From Paracoccaceae bacterium (GTDB lineage: Bacteria; Pseudomonadota; Alphaproteobacteria; Rhodobacterales; Rhodobacteraceae), in the NCBI GenBank assembly GCA_020447005.1, contig JAGRDO010000054.1, positions 1-54,501 on the forward strand: a stretch of 54,501 bases of DNA, read 5' to 3'. The notes beneath the pieces are model-generated. The model was not told the origin of the DNA and did not search any database. It saw only the letters and a list, made by a program, of their open reading frames with translations. Both the position numbers and the translations under genes were made by a program. Positions 24,079 to 33,908 of this stretch are shown piece after piece (position 1 is the first letter of the stretch; every line of letters begins with the position of its first letter).

Positions 24079-26040
24079 ATGTTCCGCTTCCTCGTGTTCA
24101 TGTGCATGCTTGCGTTTCTCCATTTGCCGGCGCCCCGGGCGGCGGCGCAAGGAAATAGTCTGGTGCTTGAGGGCGCCCGGACGGACTGGGAAGAGATTTC
24201 CCCACATGTCGGCTTTCTGCGCGATCCCGGGGGCGCCCTGAGCATTGACGACCTGCTGGACGGGGACAGTCCGGATCGTTTCCTCGCCCTTGCCGGGCGC
24301 AGTGCCGATTTCGGTTATACGCACGACATCATCTGGTTGCGCTTTGCCGTGACGAACGCGAGCGACCACGCGATGTTCCGCATCGCGTTCCGTGAAAACT
24401 TCCTGCAACGGTTTTCGGTCTGGTTCGTCGATGGGGCGGGGAAAGTGACGGCGCTTGAGGATCAGGGCGCCGGGTCGGTCTTTTCGTCGCGCCGTGTCGC
24501 CTATCCGGAACTGACGGTTCCGCTTGCTCTGGCACCCGGGGCAAAGGGCAGCATCTATGTCCGGTACTGGTCGGGCGGGTCGTCCGAGCTTTCCTGGCGT
24601 GTCTACGAAAGCGAAGCCTTCGCCGACTGGTCATCACGCCGGACGGCAAGGAATTTCGTCTATTACGGGATGATGATCCTTCTGACGGTTGCCGCACTTG
24701 TGGCATTCGCGGTGACGCGGCAGAAGGTTTTCGGCGCCTACGGGGTCTATGCGCTGTTCGGCCTGCTTTTCATGATGCATGCCGATGGCAATGGCTTCGA
24801 GTTCCTCTGGCCGAACCTGCCGCGGTTCAACGCTTTCGCGACGGTGCCGCTTGGTGCCGGTCTGATCGTCTCGGGGACGGTTTTTGCGCGCTGCTTTCTG
24901 CAGACGCGGCGGTTTCATCCTTACCTCGACATGGCGATGCGCGCGACGATCCTTCTGGCCCTGGGCCTGACGCTTGCAACGCTGGCAATCGACGCCCAGC
25001 CGATCAAGCGGGTGTTGATCATCCTGTCGCTGGCCGCGACCATCCTGTTTACCGTCGCAGGGCTTGTGGCGGCGCGCACAAGGTTCCGCGAGGTGCGATT
25101 TTATGTGCTGGCATGGACCGGCGCGGTGATTTCCAGCACGATCATGATGTTGCGCCACTGGTTCGGGGTCGAGATTTCGGAAGAGGTGCAGTTCAATTCC
25201 ATACGGATCGTACTGGTATTCGATGCGGCGATGATGGGGTTGGCCATCCTTGACCGGATCAATCAGATGAAACTGGTCCGACAGATGGCGCTGGAAGCTT
25301 CGCTGAGTGAAGCGCGAAAATCGCTGGAGCTTGGGCGGCGGTTGCAGGATCTTGAACAACAGGTGAGCCTTGCCGAAAGGCTGGCGCGGGCAGAGCGGCG
25401 CAACCTGACCGAAACCGTGCATGACCTGCGTCAGCCCTTGACGGCGCTGCGGCTGAATATTCGCAATGTCACCGATGCTGGAAGCCGGCCTGAGGCGGTC
25501 GCAGAGGTGGAGCGCACCATCGGCTATCTGGAAAGCATCGTCACCACGCAGCTTGCTCAGGCCCTGTCTCTGCCGGCCGAACCGCTGCGTTCGGAGGGCC
25601 CCGGGACGATGACCCCGCTTGAGCCCGTGATGGCAGCCGTGATCGGCATGTTCGCCGCGGATGCCGCCGAAAAGGGGTTGCACCTGCGCATGGTTCCCAC
25701 AAGCCTTGCCGCAGCGGTCCCCCCGCTGGCCCTGATGCGCATGCTCAGCAATCTGGTGGCAAATGCGATCCGCGCGACCGAAAGGGGGGGTGTTCTGGTC
25801 GGTGTCCGGCATGGGGGCGGCCCGAGGATCGAGGTTCGCGACACCGGATCGGGTCTGACGCCGTTGCGGTTCCAAGATGCGATGGCGCACGGGCCTGCCG
25901 CGGCCGTGACCGCGCAGGGAAGCGGGTTGGGTCTGTCGATTGTGCGCGACCTCGCGCTGCGCCATGCCATGCGCTTCGATCTGGGGGAAAGCCGCCAGGG
26001 CGGTACCACCTTGCGATTGTGGCTGCCGCCCGGTCAATAG
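24079..26040 (+). CDS. Sensor histidine kinase with 7TMR-DISM extracellular and seven-helix membrane domains
   Basis: A 653-residue kinase. After a signal peptide (MFRFLVFMCMLAFLHLPAPRAAA) comes a periplasmic 7TMR-DISMED2-like beta domain (about residues 25-190, including DIIWLRFAVTNASDHAMFRIAF and IYVRYWSGGSSELSW). A bundle of about seven membrane helices follows (200-385), then a coiled coil (400-450), an H-box HDLRQPLTALRLNIRNV, the N-box NLVANAIRAT, and G-boxes DTGSGLTP and GSGLGLSIV. 7TMR-DISM domains are thought to bind small ligands such as carbohydrates; the ligand here is unknown. It is paired with the divergent response regulator. Confidence 0.92.
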   Translation: MFRFLVFMCMLAFLHLPAPRAAAQGNSLVLEGARTDWEEISPHVGFLRDPGGALSIDDLLDGDSPDRFLALAGRSADFGYTHDIIWLRFAVTNASDHAMFRIAFRENFLQRFSVWFVDGAGKVTALEDQGAGSVFSSRRVAYPELTVPLALAPGAKGSIYVRYWSGGSSELSWRVYESEAFADWSSRRTARNFVYYGMMILLTVAALVAFAVTRQKVFGAYGVYALFGLLFMMHADGNGFEFLWPNLPRFNAFATVPLGAGLIVSGTVFARCFLQTRRFHPYLDMAMRATILLALGLTLATLAIDAQPIKRVLIILSLAATILFTVAGLVAARTRFREVRFYVLAWTGAVISSTIMMLRHWFGVEISEEVQFNSIRIVLVFDAAMMGLAILDRINQMKLVRQMALEASLSEARKSLELGRRLQDLEQQVSLAERLARAERRNLTETVHDLRQPLTALRLNIRNVTDAGSRPEAVAEVERTIGYLESIVTTQLAQALSLPAEPLRSEGPGTMTPLEPVMAAVIGMFAADAAEKGLHLRMVPTSLAAAVPPLALMRMLSNLVANAIRATERGGVLVGVRHGGGPRIEVRDTGSGLTPLRFQDAMAHGPAAAVTAQGSGLGLSIVRDLALRHAMRFDLGESRQGGTTLRLWLPPGQ

Positions 26041-26172
26041 CGCCGATCAGCCCGCGCAAATGGGGTAATCACCTGATTGTCAGGAATTTTCACGCTCACT
26101 ACGCTTGATCCTGTCCGTGTAGGTTTTTTGCCGCAAGATTTTTTGAATGGTCGATTTGCAGGAGCAACCGTC

Positions 26173-26289
26173 ATGCGAAAGCTGGCAATCATCTGCGTCG
26201 GAAGTTGTGCCATTTCGACGTCAGCCTCGTCGGCGTTCGCCCGCCGCAGGGCATTGATCGACGCCGATCCGTCGATCTGCACCCTTTAG
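26173..26289 (+). CDS. Signal peptide-bearing small frame, probable 5' part of a frameshifted gene
   Basis: A good ribosome-binding site (AGGAGC, eight bases ahead) precedes an ATG giving 38 residues: MRKLAIICVGSCAISTSASS, then AFA and a basic start of the mature part (RRRALIDADPSICTL) before TAG. A signal peptide on so short a protein is odd. The next frame begins five bases later without a ribosome-binding site. A one-base change in the ACCCTTT run at 26281-26287 would fuse the two, so this is probably the secretion signal of the gene at 26294. Confidence 0.5.
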   Translation: MRKLAIICVGSCAISTSASSAFARRRALIDADPSICTL

Positions 26290-26293
26290 GGCG

Positions 26294-27094
26294 GTGTTCC
26301 GGGTGGGGCTACTGGGCGACATCGGCGGGTTTCTTGAGCGCACCATCGTGTATCCGATCGGGCGGCATATCGTCCGGCCGATCGACCGCGCGCTGACGCA
26401 GCCGTTGTGCCAGGTCACGGACAAGGACGTGGCACTGAAACCGGAACGCGCCCGTATTGAAACGTTGCGCCTCTGCTACGGGATCGAGATTCGCCGCTTC
26501 TTCGAAAACCGGCAATCGCTTGACGTCGCGCGTGCGGAATATGCGCACGTGGTCGGGGATTTTCGCACCCAGTTCGGCGAAGAGGCGACGCACAGGCAGA
26601 TCCGCCGGATCGCGATGGACCCCGGGGGGGACGATCCGGGGGATCTGGCCGGGAAGATCGGCAAGGAGCTGGAAGATGGCGCGCGTCTGGTTCTGGGCGC
26701 CCTGACACTCGATCTGACCGCGATCCTGTGGAACGTGAACGAAATCCCGGCAGAGAGGAAACGGCTGGACAAGCGCGCGGATCAGTATTCGGCCGCTCTT
26801 TCAGAACTGCGTCAGGCGAATGCCAAGATGACCGGTGCCACACGTCAGCTGGAGGAAGAAACCGCGCGCATGGGCGATCTCTATGCGGCCCTTTTGCCCG
26901 ATACGCCCCCGACGGCGCCGGACTTTCAGGCGCGTGAGGCCGCGCAGCGCGGCATCGTCATCCGGCTGTTTTCGGATGGGCACGGCGCTGAGGCCATCGC
27001 GGCCACGACAGGATTTGCCCCCGATTTCGTTGCCGCCGTGGCGCGGGATCGGGCCGTCGCGATTTCTGGTCTGGCCCCAGATCGCGCGGGGTGA
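26294..27094 (+). CDS. Hypothetical protein with coiled coil, probably the body of a frameshifted secreted protein
   Basis: A 266-residue protein of no family I recognise. Near the N-terminus is GLLGDIGGFLERTIVYPIG. A cysteine-containing charged region follows, then a helical segment with heptad character (about 150-200: NEIPAERKRLDKRADQYSAA and LRQANAKMTGATRQLEEETA) and a helical tail (AREAAQRGIVIRLFSDGHGAEAIAATTGF). The GTG start has no ribosome-binding site, and a signal-peptide frame ends five bases before it. It follows the histidine kinase and could be regulated by it. Confidence 0.55.
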   Translation: MFRVGLLGDIGGFLERTIVYPIGRHIVRPIDRALTQPLCQVTDKDVALKPERARIETLRLCYGIEIRRFFENRQSLDVARAEYAHVVGDFRTQFGEEATHRQIRRIAMDPGGDDPGDLAGKIGKELEDGARLVLGALTLDLTAILWNVNEIPAERKRLDKRADQYSAALSELRQANAKMTGATRQLEEETARMGDLYAALLPDTPPTAPDFQAREAAQRGIVIRLFSDGHGAEAIAATTGFAPDFVAAVARDRAVAISGLAPDRAG

Positions 27095-27516
27095 GGGCGG
27101 GCCGCATATGCTGCGTGTCCCGGGCGGTCTGCCTTCCGCGCCGAAGCTGACATTTTCCCGGCCCCAGACGGCCGAACCCCTGCCGATCCCCCCCGGGGCT
27201 GAAAACCAGCCCGGGGGGGCGATCCTGCCCGTGGCGCGGCCTGATCCGGCATTTCTCGCCCGATCCGCACTTTACCGCCATTGTCGAACAGCTTTCAAAC
27301 GACCGCATCGAAATTGGCGGAACCGCCGTGGTTCTGTCGCTCAAGCCGCTGAAAATGCGGGGGTTCTGGCTGGATGGCAACGTGCCGGCCGTCGCGGTCC
27401 GCGCGGGCGGCCGGGCAATATTGACGACGGATCTGACGGTGGCGGAGGAACCGCAAGTCCGGACAAGCGCCCCTCTGGGACAAAGATGGTTCCGTCGTAC
27501 GGGATTCGGGGGAGAA
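27095..27516. other. Gap with traces of decayed coding sequence
   Basis: About 420 bp without an intact gene. Between about 27280 and 27470 one + frame reads protein-like text (FTAIVEQLSNDRIEIGGTAV, then LSLKPLKMRGFWLDGNVPA and VRAGGRAILTTDLTVAEE). A different + frame from 27108 (MLRVPGGLPSAPKLTFSRPQ onward) covers the left part. Neither has a convincing start or stop, and the right one runs into the antisense tRNA-Thr. I read this as a remnant gene broken by frameshifts. Confidence 0.4.
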
Positions 27517-27591
<75 letters not shown>

Positions 27592-27682
27592 CCGTTTTGC
27601 GTGCGCCGCGTGTTAGACGCAAAATCCTGCCCGTGCAAGGGTAATCTGGACGCTTTGTGCCAAGCCATGTAGACAGGGCGCC

Positions 27683-27835
27683 ATGGACAGGAAACCCCCG
27701 AAAAGCCGGTCTGAAAAGGATGAGGGCAGCCGCGAGGCACGGCTGAAAGCCGCCTTGAAGGCAAATCTTTCCCGCCGTAAGGCACAGGCGAAGGCGCGCG
27801 GGGCGAAACCCGGCGGGGCAGACAAGGAAAGCTGA
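27683..27835 (+). CDS. Small basic hypothetical protein upstream of murA
   Basis: A 50-residue, Lys/Arg/Ala-rich protein: [20 protein letters not shown], then [21 protein letters not shown] and a short polar tail. The [20 protein letters not shown] segment is a strong amphipathic basic helix of a kind I associate with short proteins next to murA in related genomes; this is from memory. It ends seven bases before the murA start, so the two are probably co-transcribed. Confidence 0.6.
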   Translation: MDRKPPKSRSEKDEGSREARLKAALKANLSRRKAQAKARGAKPGGADKES

Positions 27836-27842
27836 GGCAGGC

Positions 27843-29111
27843 ATGGATTCGATCATCGTCACGGGGGGCGCCGAACTGAAGGGGCAGATCCCGATCGCGG
27901 GGGCTAAGAACGCCTGTCTCGCGCTCATGCCCGCGACCTTGTTGTCGGACGAGCCGTTGACGCTGACCAACGCGCCGCGCCTGTCGGATATCAAGACGAT
28001 GACGGTTCTGCTGGAATCGCTTGGCGCGGAAGTCCGGTCGATGCAGGAGGGGCGGGTTCTGGCGATGTCGTCGCATGACCTGACGAACCTGACCGCGGAT
28101 TACGATATCGTGCGCAAGATGCGCGCCTCTAATCTGGTGCTCGGGCCCTTGTTGGCGCGGGCGGGGCGGGCGGTCGTGTCGCTGCCGGGCGGATGCGCCA
28201 TCGGCGCGCGGCCGATGGATATCCATGTCTCGGGGCTCGAGGCGCTGGGCGCCGAGATCGAGCTGAAGGACGGCTATCTGCATGCCGAGGCGCGCAAGGG
28301 GCTGAAAGGCGCCGTGATCGAGCAGCGCTTTGCCAGCGTGGGGGCGACCGAGAACATCGTGATGGCGGCGACGCTGGCCAGGGGAACGACGGTCCTGAAG
28401 AACGCCGCGCGCGAACCCGAAATCGTCGATCTTGTGCGGTGCCTGCGCGCGATGGGCGCCCAGATCGAGGGCGAGGGGACCAGCACGATCGAGGTGCAGG
28501 GCGTTGACCGGCTGCATGGCGCGACCCATGCCGTCGTTGCCGACCGGATCGAGATGGGCACCTACATGATCGCCCCGGCGATCGCGGGGGGCGAGATCGA
28601 GCTTGTCGGCGGGTCGATGGACCTTCTGCCCGCCTTCTGCGAAAAGCTTGAAGGCACGGGCATTTCGGTCACGCCCACGGCCAATGGCCTGAAGGTGGCG
28701 CGGTCGAACGGGCGTGCAAGGGCAATCGATGTAAGGACCGAGATCTTCCCGGGCTTCCCGACCGACCTTCAGGCGCAGATGATGGCCCTCTTGTGCACCG
28801 CGAACGGCACCAGCGTTCTGGAAGAGACGATTTTCGAGAACCGTTTCATGCATGCGCCCGAACTGGTGCGCATGGGCGCCGAGATCGATGTTCATGGCGG
28901 TCATGCGACCGTTACCGGGGTTGAGCGGTTGCGCGGAGCGCGCGTGATGGCCACGGATCTTCGCGCCTCGGTTTCGCTGATCCTTGCGGGGCTTGGCGCA
29001 GAGGGGGAAACCGTTGTCAGCCGGGTCTATCACCTTGACCGGGGCTATGAGCGGGTCGAGGAAAAGCTGTCCGCGGTCGGAGCGCGGATCGAACGGGTCA
29101 GGGGCGAATGA
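27843..29111 (+). CDS. murA: UDP-N-acetylglucosamine 1-carboxyvinyltransferase MurA
   Basis: A 422-residue MurA, the first committed enzyme of peptidoglycan synthesis, transferring enolpyruvate from PEP to UDP-GlcNAc. Visible residues are [17 protein letters not shown] (substrate Lys22/Asn23), the fosfomycin-target cysteine in [19 protein letters not shown] (Cys118), and [16 protein letters not shown] and [14 protein letters not shown]. Since Cys118 is present, the enzyme should be fosfomycin-sensitive. The stop overlaps the DUF2948 gene by ATGA. Confidence 0.97.
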   Translation: MDSIIVTGGAELKGQIPIAGAKNACLALMPATLLSDEPLTLTNAPRLSDIKTMTVLLESLGAEVRSMQEGRVLAMSSHDLTNLTADYDIVRKMRASNLVLGPLLARAGRAVVSLPGGCAIGARPMDIHVSGLEALGAEIELKDGYLHAEARKGLKGAVIEQRFASVGATENIVMAATLARGTTVLKNAAREPEIVDLVRCLRAMGAQIEGEGTSTIEVQGVDRLHGATHAVVADRIEMGTYMIAPAIAGGEIELVGGSMDLLPAFCEKLEGTGISVTPTANGLKVARSNGRARAIDVRTEIFPGFPTDLQAQMMALLCTANGTSVLEETIFENRFMHAPELVRMGAEIDVHGGHATVTGVERLRGARVMATDLRASVSLILAGLGAEGETVVSRVYHLDRGYERVEEKLSAVGARIERVRGE

Positions 29112-29590
29112 TGCGGGAAGATGCAAGGTTTGAAGATGCGGGCGCGCGCCCGCTGAACCTCGGGGCGCGCGAGGCGGACGACGTGCAGGTGATATCCGCC
29201 CTTGTGCAGGATGCTGTCCTGACCGGCGCGGATATCAGCTGGCAGCCCGCGCGGCGCCGGCTGTCGCTTCTGATCAACCGCTTTCGCTGGGAGGACCGCG
29301 ACGCGGCCGAGACCGGCCGGCGCCCCTATGAAAGGGTCCGCGCGCTTCTGGTGATCGACGGGGTCACGGGGGTTGCGTCGCAGGGGATCGACCGCAAGGA
29401 CGGATCTGCGATCCTGTCGCTCTTGTCGCTGGCGTGGCTGCCGGGCAAGGATGCCGAAGGGCGGCTGGAACTGACATTGGCGGGCGATGGCGCGATTGCG
29501 GCGAATGTCGAATATCTGGAACTGACGCTGAAGGATGTGACGCGCCCCTACCGCGCGCCGTCGGGGCACGTGCCGCACCATCCCGAATGA
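29108..29590 (+). CDS. DUF2948 family protein
   Basis: A 160-residue protein with the DUF2948 pattern: [78 protein letters not shown] and [31 protein letters not shown]. The family is alphaproteobacterial and of unknown role, and typically follows murA, as here. The tandem ATGATG start overlaps the murA stop. Confidence 0.9.
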   Translation: MMREDARFEDAGARPLNLGAREADDVQVISALVQDAVLTGADISWQPARRRLSLLINRFRWEDRDAAETGRRPYERVRALLVIDGVTGVASQGIDRKDGSAILSLLSLAWLPGKDAEGRLELTLAGDGAIAANVEYLELTLKDVTRPYRAPSGHVPHHPE

Positions 29591-29705
29591 TGGTCCGCCC
29601 CGAGAGGGTGACGCCGAGGCATGGCGCGGGATCGGCCTGCGCTTGGCCACAACACATGCGATCTGACGATGCGGCGTGTGCTGGCCCCGGCCGGAGAATA
29701 AGCAA

Positions 29706-29733
29706 GGCCGGGCGGTTTCCCGCCCGGCCGTTT
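29706..29733. terminator. Rho-independent terminator between converging DUF2948 and AGCS genes
   Basis: A perfect 10-bp GC stem (GGCCGGGCGG / CCGCCCGGCC) with a TTTC loop, followed by GTTT on the + strand. It lies between two converging genes and could serve both. Confidence 0.75.
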
Positions 29734-29753
29734 CGCAATGGCGTCTGCCGGCC

Positions 29754-31301
29754 TTAGACGAACTTCTTGATTTCGCCCGACTTCAGCCGCGAGAGGTAGC
29801 TTTCAACCTCGCGCTTGACGACCGGCATCAGGAAGTAGAGCCCGATGATGTTCACGACGGCCATCGCAAAGATCGCGGCATCCGAAAAGTCGATGACCGG
29901 GCCAAGGCTGGCGGCCGCGCCGACGATGACGAAGAAGCAGAAGAGCAGCTTGAAGACCAGTTCCTGCGTCTTGCCTTCGCCGAAGAGATAGGTCCAGGCC
30001 TTGAGGCCATAGTAGGACCAGGAAATCATCGTCGAGAAGGCGAAGAGCACGACCGCCACGACGAGGATATAAGGAAAGAAGGCGAAGGTGGACCCGAAGG
30101 CCGCCGAAGTCAGGCCGACGCCCGAAGTGTCGCCGACAGTGGCGATGCGGCCCGTGGCCTCATTCATCACGTAAAGCCCGGTTTCCGGATCGACGACAAG
30201 CTGCTGGGTGAAGATGATCACCAGAGCGGTCATGGTGCAGATCACGACGGTGTCGATGAAGGGTTCCAGAAGCGAAACGAAACCTTCGGTGATCGGTTCT
30301 TTGGTCCGCACGGCCGAGTGGGCGATGGCGGCCGAGCCGACACCGGCCTCGTTCGAGAAGGCCGCCCGCTTGAACCCCTGGATCAGAGCGCCGACAGCAC
30401 CACCGGCGATGCCAAGCCCGGTGAACGCGCCGGCGAAGATTTGGCCGAAGGCCCAGCCGATATTGCCGATGTTCATCAGGATGATGATCAAGGCGGTGCC
30501 GCAGTAGAGGATCGCCATCAGGGGCACGATCTTTTCCGTCACCTGCGCGATCGACTTGATGCCGCCGACGATGACGACAAAGACGATGAACGCGAAGATC
30601 ACGCCGGTGATCCAGCCCGGATAGTCGCCAAGGACGCCGGACAGCTGGGCATGTGCCTGGTTGGCCTGGAACATGTTGCCGCCGCCGAAGGAGCCAAGGA
30701 TACAGAAGATCGCGAAGAGAGCGGCGAGGAACTTGCCACCCGGGACCCCGCGTTCAGCGAAACCCTTGGTGATATAGTACATCGGACCGCCCGAGACGGT
30801 GCCGTCCGGATATTCGTTGCGGTACTTCACGCCCAGCGTGCATTCGGTGAATTTCGACGCCATCCCCAGAAGACCGGCAAGGATCATCCAGAACGTGGCC
30901 CCGGGTCCGCCGATGCTGATGGCGACGGCAACCCCGGCGATATTCCCCAGGCCGACCGTTCCCGACAGCGCCGTTGCCAGCGCCTGGAAATGGCTGACCT
31001 CGCCCGCGTCGTTCGGATCGGAATAGTCGCCCTTCACCAGCTGGATCGAATGCCTGATCACGCGGAACTGGATGAAGCCGAAATAGAGCGTGAAGATGGA
31101 TGCCGCGGTGACCAGCCAGGCCACGATCCAGGGGAAGGACGTTCCCGGGAAGGGGGCGAAGATGAAGTTGACGAACCAGCCGGTGGCCGAGGCGAACATG
31201 GTGTTGATGGTTTCGTCCATCGATTGGGCCTGGGCCGCGCCGGCAAAAAGCGTTGCCACGGCAGCGCCGCATGCGGCGCGCGTTTCCATTCTGATTTTCA
31301 T
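29754..31301 (-). CDS. Sodium:alanine symporter family (AGCS) transporter
   Basis: A 515-residue symporter. After an N-terminal signal-like segment (ending AGAAQAQ) it has about eleven hydrophobic helices and the AGCS signatures: ATALSGTVGLGNIAGVAVAI, GGPGATFWMI, KYRNEYPDGTVSGGPMYYI and GFKRAAFSNEAGVGSAAIAHSA. These transporters take up alanine or glycine with sodium. The ATG at 31301 lies 17 bp after the usp stop, so both are one transcript. The extended frame upstream has no support. Confidence 0.93.
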   Translation of the reverse strand: MKIRMETRAACGAAVATLFAGAAQAQSMDETINTMFASATGWFVNFIFAPFPGTSFPWIVAWLVTAASIFTLYFGFIQFRVIRHSIQLVKGDYSDPNDAGEVSHFQALATALSGTVGLGNIAGVAVAISIGGPGATFWMILAGLLGMASKFTECTLGVKYRNEYPDGTVSGGPMYYITKGFAERGVPGGKFLAALFAIFCILGSFGGGNMFQANQAHAQLSGVLGDYPGWITGVIFAFIVFVVIVGGIKSIAQVTEKIVPLMAILYCGTALIIILMNIGNIGWAFGQIFAGAFTGLGIAGGAVGALIQGFKRAAFSNEAGVGSAAIAHSAVRTKEPITEGFVSLLEPFIDTVVICTMTALVIIFTQQLVVDPETGLYVMNEATGRIATVGDTSGVGLTSAAFGSTFAFFPYILVVAVVLFAFSTMISWSYYGLKAWTYLFGEGKTQELVFKLLFCFFVIVGAAASLGPVIDFSDAAIFAMAVVNIIGLYFLMPVVKREVESYLSRLKSGEIKKFV

Positions 31302-31318
31302 GAAACTGTCCCTGTCTG

Positions 31319-31753
31319 TTATGGCACGATGGTGCAGGGCACCGGTGCGATCTGGGCAAGCGTGCCCGCGACCGAGCCGAAAAGCCGTTCGACCACGGTC
31401 GATTGCCCCGTGCGGCCGATAAAGATCTGGCTTGCGCCTTTTTGTGTGGCGATCTCGCAAATCGTCTCGGCGACATGGCCGTATTTGATTTCAGAGCTGA
31501 CCGAGACGCCGCCTTCGGCCAGATCCTTCATCAACGGTGCGATGACGGCGGTTTCGGCGCGCGAAAGTTCCTGCCCGCGCCGCTTGTGGCGTTCCTCGAT
31601 TTCCTGCGGGGTCAGGAATGAATATGGCGACCACTCAAGCACGTGGGCGACCACGACCGAAGCCTTAGCTGCCTTGGCCTGAGTGATGGCGTAGTCGACG
31701 GCTCTTCTGCCCGAAGGGCTTCCGTCATAAGCGGCAACAAAGATGTTGGCCAT
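31319..31753 (-). CDS. Universal stress protein (UspA family)
   Basis: A 144-residue single Usp domain. It begins MANIFVAAYDGSPSGRRAVDYAITQAKA and ends with the nucleotide-binding pattern IFIGRTGQSTVVERLFGSVAGTLAQIAPVPCTIV, which fits the G-2X-G-9X-G(S/T) motif of ATP-binding members. It is immediately upstream of the AGCS symporter. An AGGAGGA ribosome-binding site precedes the ATG. Confidence 0.93.
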   Translation of the reverse strand: MANIFVAAYDGSPSGRRAVDYAITQAKAAKASVVVAHVLEWSPYSFLTPQEIEERHKRRGQELSRAETAVIAPLMKDLAEGGVSVSSEIKYGHVAETICEIATQKGASQIFIGRTGQSTVVERLFGSVAGTLAQIAPVPCTIVP

Positions 31754-32018
31754 CGTGTCCTCCTTGTTTGATGCCCGACCTTTTTGGGCAGTTCATTGTC
31801 ACACGACCGCTGCGGCAATCTGTCCCTAATTTCCTTCAAAACGCAAAAAAATTCGAAATATGCACGGTAATGTAGGCTTGGTTTAGAAGAATCGTGCGTA
31901 CTATGAGTATTTTTCGCTTATTACTTGCTTTGCCTTCGGGGCGGCGCCTGCGGCAATCCCGACCCTTGTCCCGCGCCGTGTCAGGGCCTAAACCGCGAGG
32001 TTAGGAACAGGAGGGCCC
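31754..32018. promoter_or_regulatory. AT-rich divergent promoter region between usp and the ABC exporter
   Basis: A 265-bp gap. The stretch from about 31825 to 31925 is strikingly AT-rich for this genome (AAAACGCAAAAAAATTCGAA), followed by runs such as AGTATTTTTCGCTTATT. It most likely holds the promoters of usp and of the ABC transporter gene. I could not identify FnrL, CRP or other operator sites. Confidence 0.5.
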
Positions 32019-33809
32019 ATGGCCAGGCAACCCCAGTTGGCGGGCGAGGAACGCACCGCGTCAAAGCGTGTCGGTGCGCTGGCGGGGTTATTGCCATTCG
32101 TGCGCCCCTATCGCCCGCTGGTTTTGGGCGCCGGGGTGGCGCTGGTCCTTACGGCCTCGATCTCGCTTCTTCTGCCGGTGGCGGTGCGCCGCGTGATCGA
32201 CGGCTTCAACGCGGGGGCCGAACTTCTCGACAGCTACTTCGCCGGGGCGATGGTGATCGCGGGCCTGCTCGCGCTTGGGACCGGCCTGCGGTATTATCTT
32301 GTCACCCGGCTGGGTGAGAGGGTCGTCGCCGATATTCGCAAGGCGGTCTTCGACCGCGTGGTCGGCATGAGCCCGGCCTTTTACGAACGCGTCATGACCG
32401 GCGAGGTGGTCAGCCGGATCACCACGGATACGACGTTGATCCTGTCGGTCGTCGGGTCTTCGGTATCGATCGCGCTGCGCAACGCGCTGATCCTTCTTGG
32501 CGGCATCGCGCTGATGATGTTCACCTCGGCCAAGCTGACCGGGCTTGTCCTGCTGATCGTGCCGCTCGTTCTGGTGCCGATCATCACCCAGGGCCGCCGC
32601 CTGCGCCGGCTGAGCCGCGAGAATCAGGACTGGATCGCCGCGTCATCCGGCGCGGCCTCGGAGGTTCTTGGTGCGGTCCAGACGGTGCAGGCCTTCACCC
32701 ATGAAACCGAAAGCCGCGGCGATTTCGCGCGCGTGACCGAAGCGGCGTTCGTTTCGGCAAAGGACCGGATCCGCACCCGCGCGGCGATGACGGTCGCGGT
32801 GATCTTTCTGGTCTTCGCGGGTGTCGTCGGCGTCTTGTGGATTGGCGCCCGCGATGTGCGCGCGGGCGGGATGAGCCCGGGCGAGCTGGTTCAGTTCGTG
32901 ATCTATGCGATCATGGCGGCGGGCGCCGTCGCCGCGCTTTCGGAAATCTGGGGCGAATTGCAGCGGGCGGCCGGGGCCACCGAACGTCTGGCCGAACTTT
33001 TGGCCGTGACGGACACCGTGCCTGAACCCGCGCGCCCGGTCCCGCTGCCGCGTCCGGCGCGGGGCGAGATCGCATTTGAAGGCGTGACGTTCAACTATCC
33101 GACACGGCCCGAGCAATCCGCGCTTGACGCGATGGATCTGCATGTGCGGCCGGGCGAGACCGTGGCCCTTGTCGGCCCATCGGGCGCTGGCAAGACCACG
33201 GTCATCCAGCTTCTGCTGCGGTTCTACGATCCCGATAGCGGGCGGGTCACGCTGGACGGGATTGCGCTGACCGAAATGGCGCGGGCGGATTTCCGCAAGG
33301 TGCTGGCCCTGGTGCCCCAGGATCCGGTGATCTTCGCGACCACGGCGCGTGAAAACATCCGTTTCGGACGGCCGGATGCGACCGACGCCGAGGTCGAGGC
33401 GGCCGCCCGCACCGCCGCCGCGCATGACTTTCTGAGCGCACTGCCCAACGGTTACGACACCGAGGTTGGCGAACGCGGCGTGATGCTTTCGGGGGGGCAA
33501 AAGCAGCGGATCGCGATTGCAAGGGCGATCCTGCGGGACGCGGCGGTTCTGCTTCTGGACGAGGCGACCTCGGCCCTGGATGCCGAAAGCGAACGCGCGG
33601 TCCAGAAGGCGGTGGAGGCGGTGTCGAAAGGGCGCACGACGCTTATCGTCGCGCATCGGCTGGCCACGGTCAAAAAGGCCGACCGGATCATCGTGCTGGA
33701 CGGCGGCCGCATCGTCGCGACCGGAACCCATGACACCCTTGTCGAACAGGGCGGGCTTTACGCCCGGCTGGCGCGCCTGCAGTTCACCGAAGGACTGGCC
33801 GCGGAATAA
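32019..33809 (+). CDS. ABC transporter, fused permease/ATPase (ABCB/MsbA-like exporter)
   Basis: A 596-residue half-transporter. The membrane domain (about residues 20-320) has six helices. The ATPase domain contains Walker A GPSGAGKTTV, the Q-loop LVPQDP, signature LSGGQKQR, Walker B AVLLLDEATSALD and the switch His in IVAHRLATV. It would work as a homodimer exporting lipids, peptides or drugs; the substrate is unknown. A strong AGGAGGG site precedes the ATG. Confidence 0.93.
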   Translation: MARQPQLAGEERTASKRVGALAGLLPFVRPYRPLVLGAGVALVLTASISLLLPVAVRRVIDGFNAGAELLDSYFAGAMVIAGLLALGTGLRYYLVTRLGERVVADIRKAVFDRVVGMSPAFYERVMTGEVVSRITTDTTLILSVVGSSVSIALRNALILLGGIALMMFTSAKLTGLVLLIVPLVLVPIITQGRRLRRLSRENQDWIAASSGAASEVLGAVQTVQAFTHETESRGDFARVTEAAFVSAKDRIRTRAAMTVAVIFLVFAGVVGVLWIGARDVRAGGMSPGELVQFVIYAIMAAGAVAALSEIWGELQRAAGATERLAELLAVTDTVPEPARPVPLPRPARGEIAFEGVTFNYPTRPEQSALDAMDLHVRPGETVALVGPSGAGKTTVIQLLLRFYDPDSGRVTLDGIALTEMARADFRKVLALVPQDPVIFATTARENIRFGRPDATDAEVEAAARTAAAHDFLSALPNGYDTEVGERGVMLSGGQKQRIAIARAILRDAAVLLLDEATSALDAESERAVQKAVEAVSKGRTTLIVAHRLATVKKADRIIVLDGGRIVATGTHDTLVEQGGLYARLARLQFTEGLAAE

Positions 33810-33908
33810 CGTAAGGCTTCATTTCGCGTTTTGGCGCGGATAATGTTACTGCTCGACAACGCTTGGCCGTAGGACCTCTACCCGAAGGGCGTGACGCAAG
33901 GCTTGACG

